Below, piece by piece: positions 1 to 7,597 of a DNA stretch of 10,904 nt; the first letter of the stretch is position 1, and each line of letters opens with the position of its first letter. Under the pieces are notes generated by a model. That model had not been told where the DNA came from, did not search any database, and was given only the letters and a program-made list of their open reading frames with translations. The DNA is from Verrucomicrobiia bacterium (lineage in GTDB: Bacteria > Verrucomicrobiota > Verrucomicrobiia > Limisphaerales > UBA11358), in the NCBI GenBank assembly GCA_030044395.1, contig JASHVW010000078.1:1-10904 (forward strand), written 5' to 3'. A program made the translations under genes and the position numbers.

Positions 1-54
1 GCATCCGGCCCCCCACAGACCAGAACTGTTTTAACGTTTTCCCGCTTGCCTGCT

Positions 55-2160
55 TCACTTCATTTCCATCTTCCAAATGCCGCTCCAATGCGCCGGCGAA
101 TTTGCCGAAAGCTCAGCGCACCGCGCGCTGAGCGCTTTGGATGGACCGTCCGGGAATTCCTGCGCGAGATCCTCAAATTCCGCCCGTGCCTCGGCAAATT
201 TTCCAAGGAAATATTTGTCGTAAGCCGCCTTGTATCGCGCGCAAACCTCCGCGAATTTCGTCGGGACACAGGGATTTTCGCATTCGTACAATTCCACCGG
301 CTCCGTCTTGCCCTTGACGATGACACGGTCCACCAGCCGCCGCGCGCCCTGATGGGTGAACCGCGCAAATATCTCGCGGGTCACCAGCATCCGCACGCCA
401 TAAAATTTTGTCAGCGACTCCACCCGCGCCGCCTCATTTACTGTGTCGCCAACGAGACCATAATCGAGGCGCAACGCCGACCCTTTGTTGCCAATCAGCA
501 CCGGACCGCTGTGCAACGCCACGCCGTAGCCGAACAGTTTTTGGACCTCCGGCGGCAATGTCGCCCGCAACTCCTCCATCGCGTGGATGAGTTTCATCGC
601 CGCGCGCAGCGCGCGGTCGGCGGCGTCCGGCTGTTTTTGCGGCGCGCCCCAGTAGCTCAAAAACTGGTCGCCAAGAAAATGCTCGAGGTTTCCGTCTTCG
701 CTCATAATCGCGCTGGTCTGGACCTCGAACACGCGGTTGAGCAGTTCGAAAGTTCCTTGCGGGCCAAGCATCTCCGCCAGCGGTGTCGAGTTCCGCAAAT
801 CCGTCAGCAGCAGCGTCGCCTCTGCGCGCCGCGGCTTCATCGAGCCGGGATCCGCCAGCACCACCTCCAGCACCCGCGGCGAAAAATAAAGTCCCATTGT
901 GTGCCGCAGCTTCATCCGCTCCAGCCGCTCGGCAATGAAATCGTATCCCAGCGCGCCGACCCCCGTTATCCCCAGCACCAGCAGCGGGCTGACGACCGGA
1001 AATATTAAATTCGCGTGGTTGAAGGAAAGTTCGGCGGCAAACAAAATGGCGGCGCCCGCAACCAGGATGGCCAGCAGCCGATTGATCGGCGCGCGGATGA
1101 ACCGGCAAAGCGCGGCGGCAAAAAACCCTGCCAACGCGATCAATGCGCCGCTGGCCAGTGGCGGCGTTTCCCGAATAAATTCCTCATTCAACGCGGCATT
1201 GAGAATGTTCAGATGTATTTCCGGCCCGGACATTGCCTCGCGGAACGGCGTCTGGTGAAAATCCTGAAAAATGACCGCCGTCGGGCCGATGAGCGCCAAC
1301 TTGCCCGTGAAAGATTTTCCGCCGCCGTAATTTCGCTCCCAAATCTCCGGCGACAGGACGTCGCCCACCGGAATGACCGGCCACGTTCCCGGCGGACCGG
1401 TATAGCGGATGATCGGCCGGCGCCCCACCGGCGGAATTTTATCCGCCGCCCCAAACTTTTCCAGCGCGCGGGCGGTCAGCGATTCGATGACCGCGTCCGG
1501 CGCGGCGTTGACTGCGTCTTTAAGCTGGTGGTTGGTGGCGAGGAAAAAGGGACGGTGAAACTCGCCGCCATCATCCCAGATGTTGACGAAACCTACGCGG
1601 GAATCCAGGGCGGCTGGGTGCCCGGGCGTGTCGGAAATAAGGTCAGCCGCCGGCGGGGTGAATTGTACCGGTTCTCCACGGTCCGTTTCGTTGAAATTCA
1701 ACACGCCGCCGATGACCACCCGGTTGCCGCATTTGTCCAGCGCGGCGCGTAGTTCATCGTCGCCGTCCGACGCGGAGGCAAAAACGAGGTCAATGGCAAT
1801 CGTCTTCGCGCCGGCGTCCGAGAGTTTTTGAATGAGCCGCGCCCAGACCGCGCGCGACCAGGGGAATTGGGTTTCCAAATCCCGCAGCACCGGCTCGCGC
1901 TGAAGCTCGGCGTCGCTGAAAAACGACGAATAAACCGGCTGGTCAATCCCAATCAGGACGAGGTTGGTGTTGGCCGGCGTCCACCGCCCGTGGCGCGCGA
2001 AGAAATCCTGGACAAAATTCTCCGCGGCGTTGAGCGGGCTGGCCAGCGGAGCCGGACCGCAAAAGTCCACCGCCAGGACGGCGAGCGTGACGAGCGCGCA
2101 GAGGCCGGTCAGAACGGCCATGCGGCGCGGTGCGCGGCGGTTGTTGAATGGTTCGGGCAT
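55..2160 (-). CDS. CHASE2-domain class III nucleotidyl cyclase with C-terminal TPR-like tail
   Basis: Inner-membrane sensor cyclase of about 701 aa, expected to make a cyclic nucleotide in the cytoplasm in response to an extracytoplasmic signal. Residues 15-33 form one membrane helix. An extracytoplasmic CHASE2 domain follows (about 45-330, with the typical GAKTIAIDLVF and GKLALIG segments), then three closely spaced helices (335-407) and the catalytic domain (446-625). Visible catalytic residues are metal Asp454 (LTDLRNST), metal Asp498 (FLGDQF), and the Asn575/Arg579 pair in VNEAAR; VKGKTEPVELYE closes the domain. The usual purine-contacting Lys is His494, and the partner Asp/Thr position is Gly568, so the substrate is uncertain. 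A single TPR-like hairpin lies at about 635-685. The ATG at 2160 is used here; a TTG at 2175 would add five residues, and neither has a clear Shine-Dalgarno. It is divergent from a FecR gene, a pairing seen in other bacteria. Family assignment is firm; ligand and product are unknown. Confidence 0.93.
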   Translation of the reverse strand: MPEPFNNRRAPRRMAVLTGLCALVTLAVLAVDFCGPAPLASPLNAAENFVQDFFARHGRWTPANTNLVLIGIDQPVYSSFFSDAELQREPVLRDLETQFPWSRAVWARLIQKLSDAGAKTIAIDLVFASASDGDDELRAALDKCGNRVVIGGVLNFNETDRGEPVQFTPPAADLISDTPGHPAALDSRVGFVNIWDDGGEFHRPFFLATNHQLKDAVNAAPDAVIESLTARALEKFGAADKIPPVGRRPIIRYTGPPGTWPVIPVGDVLSPEIWERNYGGGKSFTGKLALIGPTAVIFQDFHQTPFREAMSGPEIHLNILNAALNEEFIRETPPLASGALIALAGFFAAALCRFIRAPINRLLAILVAGAAILFAAELSFNHANLIFPVVSPLLVLGITGVGALGYDFIAERLERMKLRHTMGLYFSPRVLEVVLADPGSMKPRRAEATLLLTDLRNSTPLAEMLGPQGTFELLNRVFEVQTSAIMSEDGNLEHFLGDQFLSYWGAPQKQPDAADRALRAAMKLIHAMEELRATLPPEVQKLFGYGVALHSGPVLIGNKGSALRLDYGLVGDTVNEAARVESLTKFYGVRMLVTREIFARFTHQGARRLVDRVIVKGKTEPVELYECENPCVPTKFAEVCARYKAAYDKYFLGKFAEARAEFEDLAQEFPDGPSKALSARCAELSANSPAHWSGIWKMEMK

Positions 2161-2168
2161 GGCGGAAG

Positions 2169-2197
2169 TTGACAAATCCGCGCCAGGGATGTAAAAC
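2169..2197 (+). promoter_or_regulatory. sigma70-like promoter for the FecR gene
   Basis: A perfect TTGACA (2169-2174) is followed after 17 bases by TAAAAC (2192-2197), which matches four of six positions of TATAAT. Transcription would start near 2204, leaving a leader of about 20 bases. The -35 box lies inside the first codons of the divergent cyclase if its TTG start is used, or just upstream of its ATG, so binding here could also affect cyclase transcription. This is pattern matching only; no start site is known. Confidence 0.5.
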
Positions 2198-2211
2198 GCA
2201 AATCACATTAC

Positions 2212-2216
2212 AGGAG
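2212..2216 (+). promoter_or_regulatory. ribosome binding site deciding the FecR start
   Basis: AGGAG lies 6 bases before the ATG at 2223 and 3 bases before the ATG at 2220. The spacing favours 2223. It also argues against a longer reading that would begin far upstream, inside the cyclase gene. Confidence 0.7.
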
Positions 2217-2222
2217 TTTATG

Positions 2223-3089
2223 ATGAAAGCAATTCTTCTTATCGCGGCCATGACGCTGCCGCCCGCGTGTTCCGCCCTGGCGGCTCCACTCACCGAAAGC
2301 ACCTTCACCGAAATCATCAACAACGTTGAAACCGTGTCCGCCGCCGGGAACGCGGCGCCCGCCGATGTCAACGAACTGGTCAAGGCGCCCGAACGCGTCC
2401 GCACCGGCCCGCAATCGCGCGCGGAACTCGTCGCCCCGGACCAGACCATCACGCGCGTCGGCGCCAACACGATTTTTTCCTTCGCCGACAATGGGCGCAC
2501 GTTGAACCTCGAACAGGGCAATGTTCTGTTTCATGCGCCGAAGGGCCTCGGCGGAGGAACGATCCAATCCGGCGGCGCCGCGGCGGCGGTGTTGGGCACA
2601 ACGATCATTGTGTCGGCCACGCCAAATGGCGGTCTCAAGGTTATCCTGCTCGAAGGTTCCGGCAACGTGACCTTGCCGGACGGAACCTCTGCCACGCTGC
2701 ATGCCGGCCAGCTTGTGTTCGTGCTGCCGGGTGGAACGTTGAGTCCGGTGCTCAACGTCAACCTGGGCAAACTGGTCGCCGGTTCGCTGTTGGTCAATGG
2801 ATTCCCGGACCGGCTTTCCTCGCTCCCGCTCATCAAGTCGGCCATTCTCAAGCAAAACAAGTTGCTCAAATCGGGCAAGGCGGTGGACACCGGCAAACCC
2901 GTGGACGCTTACTGGTATCCGCCGGACAACGGCTTGGACGCGATTGACCACGGCACCTATCAAGTCGGCGCGCCGACGCCGATTTCCCCTGCAGGATCTC
3001 CTATCGGAGTCGCGGGGGCCCTCGGGCCACCCAGCGGCCCGGGCGCGCGCGGCTTTGCCCCAGTCACATCACTGCCCGTGGTGCGTTAA
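2223..3089 (+). CDS. secreted FecR-domain protein
   Basis: A 288-residue exported protein. Residues 1-20 are a Sec signal peptide with a likely signal peptidase I site after ALA; the Cys in PPAC does not sit in a proper lipobox. The FecR fold spans roughly 50-170. The segment VRTGPQSRAELVAPD (59-73) matches the usual 'V.TG..S.a.l...d' strand, and the AAAAVLGTTIIVSA region (119-132) matches the 'VRGT.f.V' strand. The last 50 residues are rich in Pro, Gly and Ala and look disordered. There is no sigma/anti-sigma partner and no TonB-type gene beside it, so this is a free-standing periplasmic FecR domain. It is divergent from a CHASE2 cyclase and 8 bases upstream of an outer-membrane protein gene. 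A periplasmic sensing or scaffold role together with these two is inferred. Domain confidence is high; function is unknown. Confidence 0.88.
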   Translation: MKAILLIAAMTLPPACSALAAPLTESTFTEIINNVETVSAAGNAAPADVNELVKAPERVRTGPQSRAELVAPDQTITRVGANTIFSFADNGRTLNLEQGNVLFHAPKGLGGGTIQSGGAAAAVLGTTIIVSATPNGGLKVILLEGSGNVTLPDGTSATLHAGQLVFVLPGGTLSPVLNVNLGKLVAGSLLVNGFPDRLSSLPLIKSAILKQNKLLKSGKAVDTGKPVDAYWYPPDNGLDAIDHGTYQVGAPTPISPAGSPIGVAGALGPPSGPGARGFAPVTSLPVVR

Positions 3090-3097
3090 TTTCTTTT

Positions 3098-4117
3098 ATG
3101 AGAACCCGATCATTTCTCCTGGCTGCTTTCGGGGTGGTATTCGTTTTACCGGCCCGCGCCCAAATGCCCAATGCCAGCCAACAGGTCGAAAACCTCCAGC
3201 AGCGAAATCAAATCCAGCAATCGGAACCCTTCCTGGACACCAACGTTCCCGCGCTTTATCAAGGCGAATCCAGCGACATCGGACCGCAGTCCGTTGTCCA
3301 AATCAAACCGCGCCGGACGTGGATCGAGGCTTATGGCGACGAGCAATATTTTTACACGGACAACATGTTTCTCGCCGGCCAAAACAGGCAGGGCGCGGAC
3401 GTGCTGGTGAGCACCGTGCAGGCTGCCCTGGCGCCGACGCCGTTCGATTTTCATGGCGGCCAGCTCGCGCCGCGCGTCGGCTACCAGCAGCAATGGTTCA
3501 ACTATGACCTCGCCCGTTCCGATACGGCGTTGGTTTATAATTTCAACAACGGCATGTTTCAAAACGTCCAATTGGATTCGTTTGATTTCAACGTCTCGAC
3601 CGTTTTTGGCGACGTGAGCTGGCAACGGCAAAACTGGCTCTTCTCCGTCGGCACGGATTATCGCACCCTCCTTGACTCCGGCGCCTATCACGAGTTCTAT
3701 CACGAATACGTTCCGCGCTGGTCTGTCGTCCGGGACTTTCCGCTCTCCCCCACAAAGGATATTTCCATCGGTTACGAAGGTGATTATCGTTTCACGGATA
3801 CTTGGAATCCGCCAATGGGATATGGCGGAAATTACAATGACCGGACCGACCAGGGCGTTTTCGTCGTCGGCAATTGGCGGCTCTGCCAGTATGCCATCCT
3901 GCAGCCATTCTACCGCTTTGAATATTCCCACTATACCGCCCTTCACCGCGATGATTTCCTGCACTCGATGGGCCTGACCATCTATTTTCCGGTCACAAAA
4001 AACGTGGCCCTCCGCGGCTTCGTCGGCTACGACGATTTGAATACCGACGGTTTATTCGCCCAGGACTACGAAAAACTCGATGCTGGCGGCGGCTTAAATC
4101 TTTTCGTCCGGTTCTAG
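3098..4117 (+). CDS. putative outer-membrane beta-barrel protein
   Basis: A 339-residue exported protein. Residues 1-21 form a signal peptide ending in ARA, with cleavage before Gln22. The mature N-terminus (22-65) is Gln/Asn-rich and probably unstructured. From about residue 70 the chain alternates polar and aromatic/hydrophobic residues in short strands separated by Gly, Asn and Asp turns. The last strand ends in VRF, with the terminal Phe expected by the BAM machinery. I do not recognise a named family; it resembles the loosely defined 'outer membrane beta-barrel' proteins. It starts 8 bases after the FecR stop with no clear Shine-Dalgarno, so it is probably co-transcribed with and translationally linked to FecR. 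Substrate or partner is unknown. A structural or surface role linked to the FecR/CHASE2 pair is only inferred from position. Confidence 0.8.
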   Translation: MRTRSFLLAAFGVVFVLPARAQMPNASQQVENLQQRNQIQQSEPFLDTNVPALYQGESSDIGPQSVVQIKPRRTWIEAYGDEQYFYTDNMFLAGQNRQGADVLVSTVQAALAPTPFDFHGGQLAPRVGYQQQWFNYDLARSDTALVYNFNNGMFQNVQLDSFDFNVSTVFGDVSWQRQNWLFSVGTDYRTLLDSGAYHEFYHEYVPRWSVVRDFPLSPTKDISIGYEGDYRFTDTWNPPMGYGGNYNDRTDQGVFVVGNWRLCQYAILQPFYRFEYSHYTALHRDDFLHSMGLTIYFPVTKNVALRGFVGYDDLNTDGLFAQDYEKLDAGGGLNLFVRF

Positions 4118-4185
4118 CCGGCCGTGCGTTTTATTTGTATTGAACGAACCCAAACGATTTATTGTCCACATCCCGTATAGCCGCT

Positions 4186-5004
4186 ATGAAAAAAATCCTT
4201 TCGATCGCCATTTTGGCCGCGACATTCGCGTGCCAGTCGCTCCTGGCCGCGGACGGCGCCAATCCCACCAATGAACTCCAGGCTCTGATCATCAAAATCA
4301 ATGCCGATATTCAATCGGGTAAACGGACCGAAGCCGCATTGTCCGACGATCTCAAACAGTTCGACGCCATTCTGGCGGAGCACAAAGGCGAAAAGTCCGA
4401 CATCATGGCCCGGGTTTTATACATGAAGGCGACGCTTTATGGGCAAGTCATCGGCGACATCGCGAAACAGGACGCTTTGATCAAGCAGCTTGAAACCGAG
4501 TTCTCGGGCACCTCATTCGTCGCCAAAGTTGAAAAACAGCAGGCCCGGGATGCCCAGGCGAAAAAAATCCAGGCCACGCTCGTGGATGGAAACCCATTTC
4601 CGGATTTCGACGAAAAAGATGTCATGGGCAATCCTCTGTCCGTCGCCAATTACAAAGGCAAAGTGGTCCTGATTGATTTTTGGGCGACTTGGTGCCCGCC
4701 TTGTCGAGGCGAAATCCCCAACGTCGTGGCCACCTACCAGAAATATCATGACAAAGGATTTGAAATCATTGGCGTCAGCCTGGACTCGGACCAAAAGACG
4801 TTGCTGAACTTCACCAAACAAAACAACATGACGTGGCGGCAATACTTTGACGGCCAGGGCTGGGACAATAAACTCGCCCTCAAATACGGCATCGAAGCCA
4901 TCCCGGCAACCTTTCTGCTAGATGGAAACGGCAAGATCATCGGCAGAGATTTGCGTGGCGAACAATTAACCGATTCGGTCGCCACCGCCGTCGGCGGCGG
5001 ATAG
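4186..5004 (+). CDS. secreted TlpA/ResA-type thioredoxin-fold oxidoreductase
   Basis: A 272-residue protein expected to act as a thiol-disulfide reductase in the periplasm. Residues 1-22 are a Sec signal peptide (MKKILSIAIL then a hydrophobic core, cleavage near SLLAA). TFAC is not a convincing lipobox. Residues 25-130 form a charged helical region of the kind often found before the redox domain in TlpA-like proteins of this length. The AhpC/TlpA-type thioredoxin domain covers about 133-270. The active site is WCPPC with Cys170 and Cys173, the cis-proline is Pro240 in AIPATF, and the fold's DFWATW strand precedes the motif. The ATG at 4186 gives a canonical signal peptide; a TTG at 4162 is in frame but adds a useless extension. 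It lies 68 bases after the outer-membrane gene and converges on the decahaem cytochrome gene. A role in keeping apocytochrome cysteines reduced is possible but unproven. Confidence 0.93.
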   Translation: MKKILSIAILAATFACQSLLAADGANPTNELQALIIKINADIQSGKRTEAALSDDLKQFDAILAEHKGEKSDIMARVLYMKATLYGQVIGDIAKQDALIKQLETEFSGTSFVAKVEKQQARDAQAKKIQATLVDGNPFPDFDEKDVMGNPLSVANYKGKVVLIDFWATWCPPCRGEIPNVVATYQKYHDKGFEIIGVSLDSDQKTLLNFTKQNNMTWRQYFDGQGWDNKLALKYGIEAIPATFLLDGNGKIIGRDLRGEQLTDSVATAVGGG

Positions 5005-5192
5005 ACAAACTGGCTGTTGATGTTTAGGCGACGGATTTTTTCGCCATCGGCAAATTGCCTCTAATTTTTCGTCAACGCTTGACTTGGACGGCCTGGTGCT
5101 GATTCTGTATTTCCGGCCGATTTGATAGACGAGCCCGGATTTCGACGATGAGGAAGAAAATTTCAATATGCCAGCGACGGCTGACTCCCCCT

Positions 5193-5228
5193 TCATTCCC
5201 TAGTCATTAGGCCCTCGTCATGAGTCAT
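5193..5228. repeat. degenerate ATGAC-type short repeat at the end of the decahaem gene
   Basis: TCAT occurs at 5193, 5204, 5218 and 5225. On the minus strand this gives ATGACTC, ATGACGAGGGCCTA, ATGACTAGGGA and ATGA in series, units of 7, 14 and 11 bases. The segment encodes the last residues (MTHDEGLMTRE) and the stop codon of the decahaem cytochrome. Similar ATGAC/TCATT strings occur as dispersed intergenic repeats in some bacteria; relation to those is from memory only. Confidence 0.45.
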
Positions 5229-6782
5229 CCCATCAGGCAAGTGATGGAAAACATGGCACTCAGCACACGTATCCACAACCCCTCCCTTGGGGCTGTGACA
5301 TGCTTCGCACGTCTCCTTCGCTGGCAGGATGATGTCCGCCGTCTCCCGGCTGTGAAGCGCGTCGTGGCATTGCTCGCAGGCAATGTTCGCGTGGGCCGCA
5401 TGGCTGAATTTGGCGTCGGCCAGCCAGCGCTCCGGCGTCATCGGTTTCGTGATTTCCGGCGATCCAACGCTTGAAGTCTTTACTTCATGACAATACGCGC
5501 AGCCGGGAAAGATCGCCCGGGTCATTCCGTTAATGGTTCCAATCTGCGCCTCCGGCCCGAACGTCGCCGTGCTGAAAAATACCCGCCGCTCCAGTTCAAC
5601 GCCGCTCCCGAATTGCGTTCGCAATCCCGCCAGTTTCGTTTCCACAAAGCCGTTCGCGTCCTCGACCTTTTCCCTCGCCGCCAGTCGGGCGTATTGCTCC
5701 GGCAAACTGTGCAAAAAAGCGGACACAAACTCGACGCTGCCGTGCGGCAGCGTCAACTGCGGCGTCTGCGGGTCGAATTGCAGGAAATGGCAAACGCGGC
5801 AGTTCCGCTCAAAATTCACCGGCGCCATGTAAGCTCCCGATGCGTCCGGCTGATGGCAAAACCCGCAGTCCAGCTTCCGGCCATCGGGCAGCCTCGGAAT
5901 GTCCGCCCCGGTCAAGTGCAGTTCGTGGTCGAATTTCAGCGTGTCCGGGTCCCGCCATCCTTCGGCGATGAACCGGAACTGCGGATGGTCGGTCGCAAAA
6001 TGGTGAATGACCGGCACGGTCCGCGACACCTCCATCTTGGCCGGGTCGCCGTGGCAGAAATCGCACTGCGTATCTGTCGTCGCCGCCATCACCGGCCCCC
6101 GATGTTCCGCATGACAGAACACGCAGGAAATCACCGGCGCGGCCGCCTGATGAAAATTTTTCCCCGCGTGGCAAGTCAGGCAGGAGGCGTCCATCGCCGT
6201 CGGTTCCGCCGGCGGCGCAAAGGCGAGTTTTTTCAAATCGAAAATTCCCGGCTGCGCGTGAAGCGCCGCGCTCACCATTCCGTTCGGCCCGGAATTGCCG
6301 GCCACGTGGCACGCCCCGCAGTCTGATTTCAGATGATTCGTCGCCGCCATTGCCGCGAACGCCGCGCCGGAATGCGGTTGCAACAGCGGGCCGGGGTTGA
6401 TGAACCGGGCGCGCCACGGTGGAACGCCGAGCAAAACCAAAAGCCCGGCGCACGACCCGGCGATGATCGCCAGCGTCAGCCGTCTGCGAATCAAGCGCAG
6501 CGTCGGCGCGGGCGAGCACTTCGCTATCGGCCGGCAACACGTCCCATCCGGCAACGGGCCGGATTCGCACGCGCCGCCCGGCCGCGTGCAACGCCAGCGG
6601 CCTTTCCTCTCGCCGGGTTTCGTTTCCAGCAAGGGCTTGCATTCGGCCGTCGCCCGGCACCGGCCCCGCGCATCGGGTCCGAGCCGGCACGGATTGCCTT
6701 CGTCCGCATGGCCGCAAATCCAGTTCTGGTTCGGCCGCGCGTAATTCTGCGCGTCAAAGTTCTGCGCCAATGGCTCGCTCAT
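5193..6782 (-). CDS. membrane-anchored decahaem cytochrome c with N-terminal twin four-Cys domain
   Basis: A 529-residue protein, probably the periplasmic electron carrier of the operon. The N-terminus (1-95) has no signal peptide but holds two W-x-C repeats of four cysteines: 23/32/42/48 and 65/72/82-83/89. After a basic RLIRRR stretch, residues 103-120 form one membrane helix, so positive-inside topology puts the Cys domain in the cytoplasm and the rest outside. Ten CxxCH motifs follow at 155, 201, 220, 240, 306, 328, 428, 469, 492 and 506, with many extra His as possible distal ligands. The region 333-427 has no CxxCH motif. The ATG at 6782 overlaps the cytochrome b stop as ATGA and has a perfect AGGAGG 6 bases upstream. 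A longer in-frame reading to 6875 is ruled out by this. The last dozen residues are encoded by a short repeat. Reaction partner and terminal acceptor are unknown. Confidence 0.93.
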   Translation of the reverse strand: MSEPLAQNFDAQNYARPNQNWICGHADEGNPCRLGPDARGRCRATAECKPLLETKPGERKGRWRCTRPGGACESGPLPDGTCCRPIAKCSPAPTLRLIRRRLTLAIIAGSCAGLLVLLGVPPWRARFINPGPLLQPHSGAAFAAMAATNHLKSDCGACHVAGNSGPNGMVSAALHAQPGIFDLKKLAFAPPAEPTAMDASCLTCHAGKNFHQAAAPVISCVFCHAEHRGPVMAATTDTQCDFCHGDPAKMEVSRTVPVIHHFATDHPQFRFIAEGWRDPDTLKFDHELHLTGADIPRLPDGRKLDCGFCHQPDASGAYMAPVNFERNCRVCHFLQFDPQTPQLTLPHGSVEFVSAFLHSLPEQYARLAAREKVEDANGFVETKLAGLRTQFGSGVELERRVFFSTATFGPEAQIGTINGMTRAIFPGCAYCHEVKTSSVGSPEITKPMTPERWLADAKFSHAAHANIACEQCHDALHSRETADIILPAKETCEACHSPKGGVVDTCAECHVFHHLPDGMTHDEGLMTRE

Positions 6783-7597
6783 CGCGCGCCTCCTGAAAAT
6801 CCAAAAACCAAAACGACGTGCAGCGCCGTGAAAATCAACAGCCCATAGGTGAGCGGAATGTGGACGAACAGCCACAGCTTGAGCGTGAGCTGCAGCGACC
6901 GATGGTAATCGAGACCGTCCTTCTGGCGCACAAGCGTGGTGAGCTTTTCCAGCATCGCGCGCTCGGCGTCGCTTCCCGTCCGGCGCAGGTCGTCCAGCCC
7001 AGCAATCAGCGCATTGAGCGGTCGGCGCGATTCAACCAGGTGCAACCAGCCATTTTGGGGTCCGGAGAAAAATCCGGCCAGCCGCCGCGCATAGAATTCC
7101 GCGATCACCGGTGATCTTGCCCCGGCGCCGAGCGCCACGTTCTCCGCCTCGGCTTTCAGCGCGTGAGATAGCGCGGGAATTTTCTCGTAAATCACCTCTC
7201 CACCCCGCGTCGCCAGCCGTCGCGGCAGGACCCGGCTCAAAATCAATCCGGCGACGCCGCTGCCGCTCACCAGCGCGAACAACCAGGCGAGCGTGATTTC
7301 AAACTGGCCATGCGGCAGGCGGAAATTCAAGTGAATCAAAAATAGCAGGACGGTGAAAAAGCCAAGGTAAATGTGGACTTGCAGCCACGTCTCGGAATTG
7401 CCGATGGGCAGGAACGGCAGTTTTTTTCGCGCGTTGTACAAGGTCAACACCAGCATGGCGCCAAGCAGAATCCAGCCTGTCAAAAACGCGTAATCCGGGA
7501 GCGCCCGCCGAAAATGCGCGTCCAGCCCCAGCGCCGCCACGGTAGCGACGAGCAGCACGGCCAGGCCCCAAAAATGTTGTCGCCGAAAGCGTTTCAT
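6779..7597 (-). CDS. membrane cytochrome b-like protein with two H-x13-H helices
   Basis: A 272-residue integral membrane protein, probably passing electrons across the inner membrane through two b haems. Five hydrophobic helices are visible: about 10-26, 35-54, 71-93, 101-120 and 240-265. Helix 3 carries His75 and His89, and helix 5 carries His246 and His260. Both pairs are exactly 14 residues apart, the pattern expected of two stacked haems each bridged between the same two helices. Between helices 4 and 5 lies a basic, largely helical loop of about 115 residues, predicted cytoplasmic by the positive-inside rule. I do not recognise a named family, though it resembles cytochrome b561/ferric-reductase-like bundles. 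The ATG at 7597 overlaps the preceding stop as ATGA, and its own stop overlaps the decahaem start the same way, so it is the third gene of a coupled operon. A TTG at 7609 would add four residues and is less likely. Confidence 0.85.
   Translation of the reverse strand: MKRFRRQHFWGLAVLLVATVAALGLDAHFRRALPDYAFLTGWILLGAMLVLTLYNARKKLPFLPIGNSETWLQVHIYLGFFTVLLFLIHLNFRLPHGQFEITLAWLFALVSGSGVAGLILSRVLPRRLATRGGEVIYEKIPALSHALKAEAENVALGAGARSPVIAEFYARRLAGFFSGPQNGWLHLVESRRPLNALIAGLDDLRRTGSDAERAMLEKLTTLVRQKDGLDYHRSLQLTLKLWLFVHIPLTYGLLIFTALHVVLVFGFSGGAR
6789..6794 (-). promoter_or_regulatory. ribosome binding site of the decahaem gene
   Basis: A perfect AGGAGG on the minus strand lies 6 bases before the ATG at 6782, inside the 3' end of the cytochrome b gene. 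It fixes the start and suggests that the last gene of the operon is strongly translated. Confidence 0.85.

Noticed and set aside
46..1752. Long plus-strand open frames (46-1008, 1015-1752) opposite the cyclase
   Set aside because: Very Arg/His/Gln-rich with no recognisable domain or ribosome binding site, and fully antisense to a strong CHASE2 cyclase gene; open only because of high GC.
2208..3964. Minus-strand open frames (2208-2963, 3146-3964) opposite the FecR and barrel genes
   Set aside because: No domain or start signal, composition of antisense frames, and clear signal-peptide genes on the other strand.
4105..4135. CCGG-TTCTAG-CCGG at the end of the barrel gene followed by GCGTTTTATTT, as a terminator
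   Set aside because: Stem of 4 bp only and the T-rich part is offset by several bases; too weak to call.
4186..4260. TFAC in the TlpA protein and PPAC in the FecR protein as lipoprotein signals
   Set aside because: The residue at -3 is Thr or Pro rather than Leu/Val/Ile; both have better signal peptidase I sites a few residues later.
4985..5045. Hairpins CCGCCG-TCGG-CGGCGG (4985-5000) and GGCGA/TCGCC (5027-5045) as terminator of the TlpA gene
   Set aside because: The first lies in the last codons and has no T-run after it; the second has its T-run in the loop and a stem of only 5 bp. Neither is a proper intrinsic terminator.
4966..5196. Small 76-codon minus-strand frame across the convergent spacer
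   Set aside because: Overlaps the ends of both real genes, no ribosome binding site, no domain, Ser/Lys-rich; more likely a repeat remnant than a gene.
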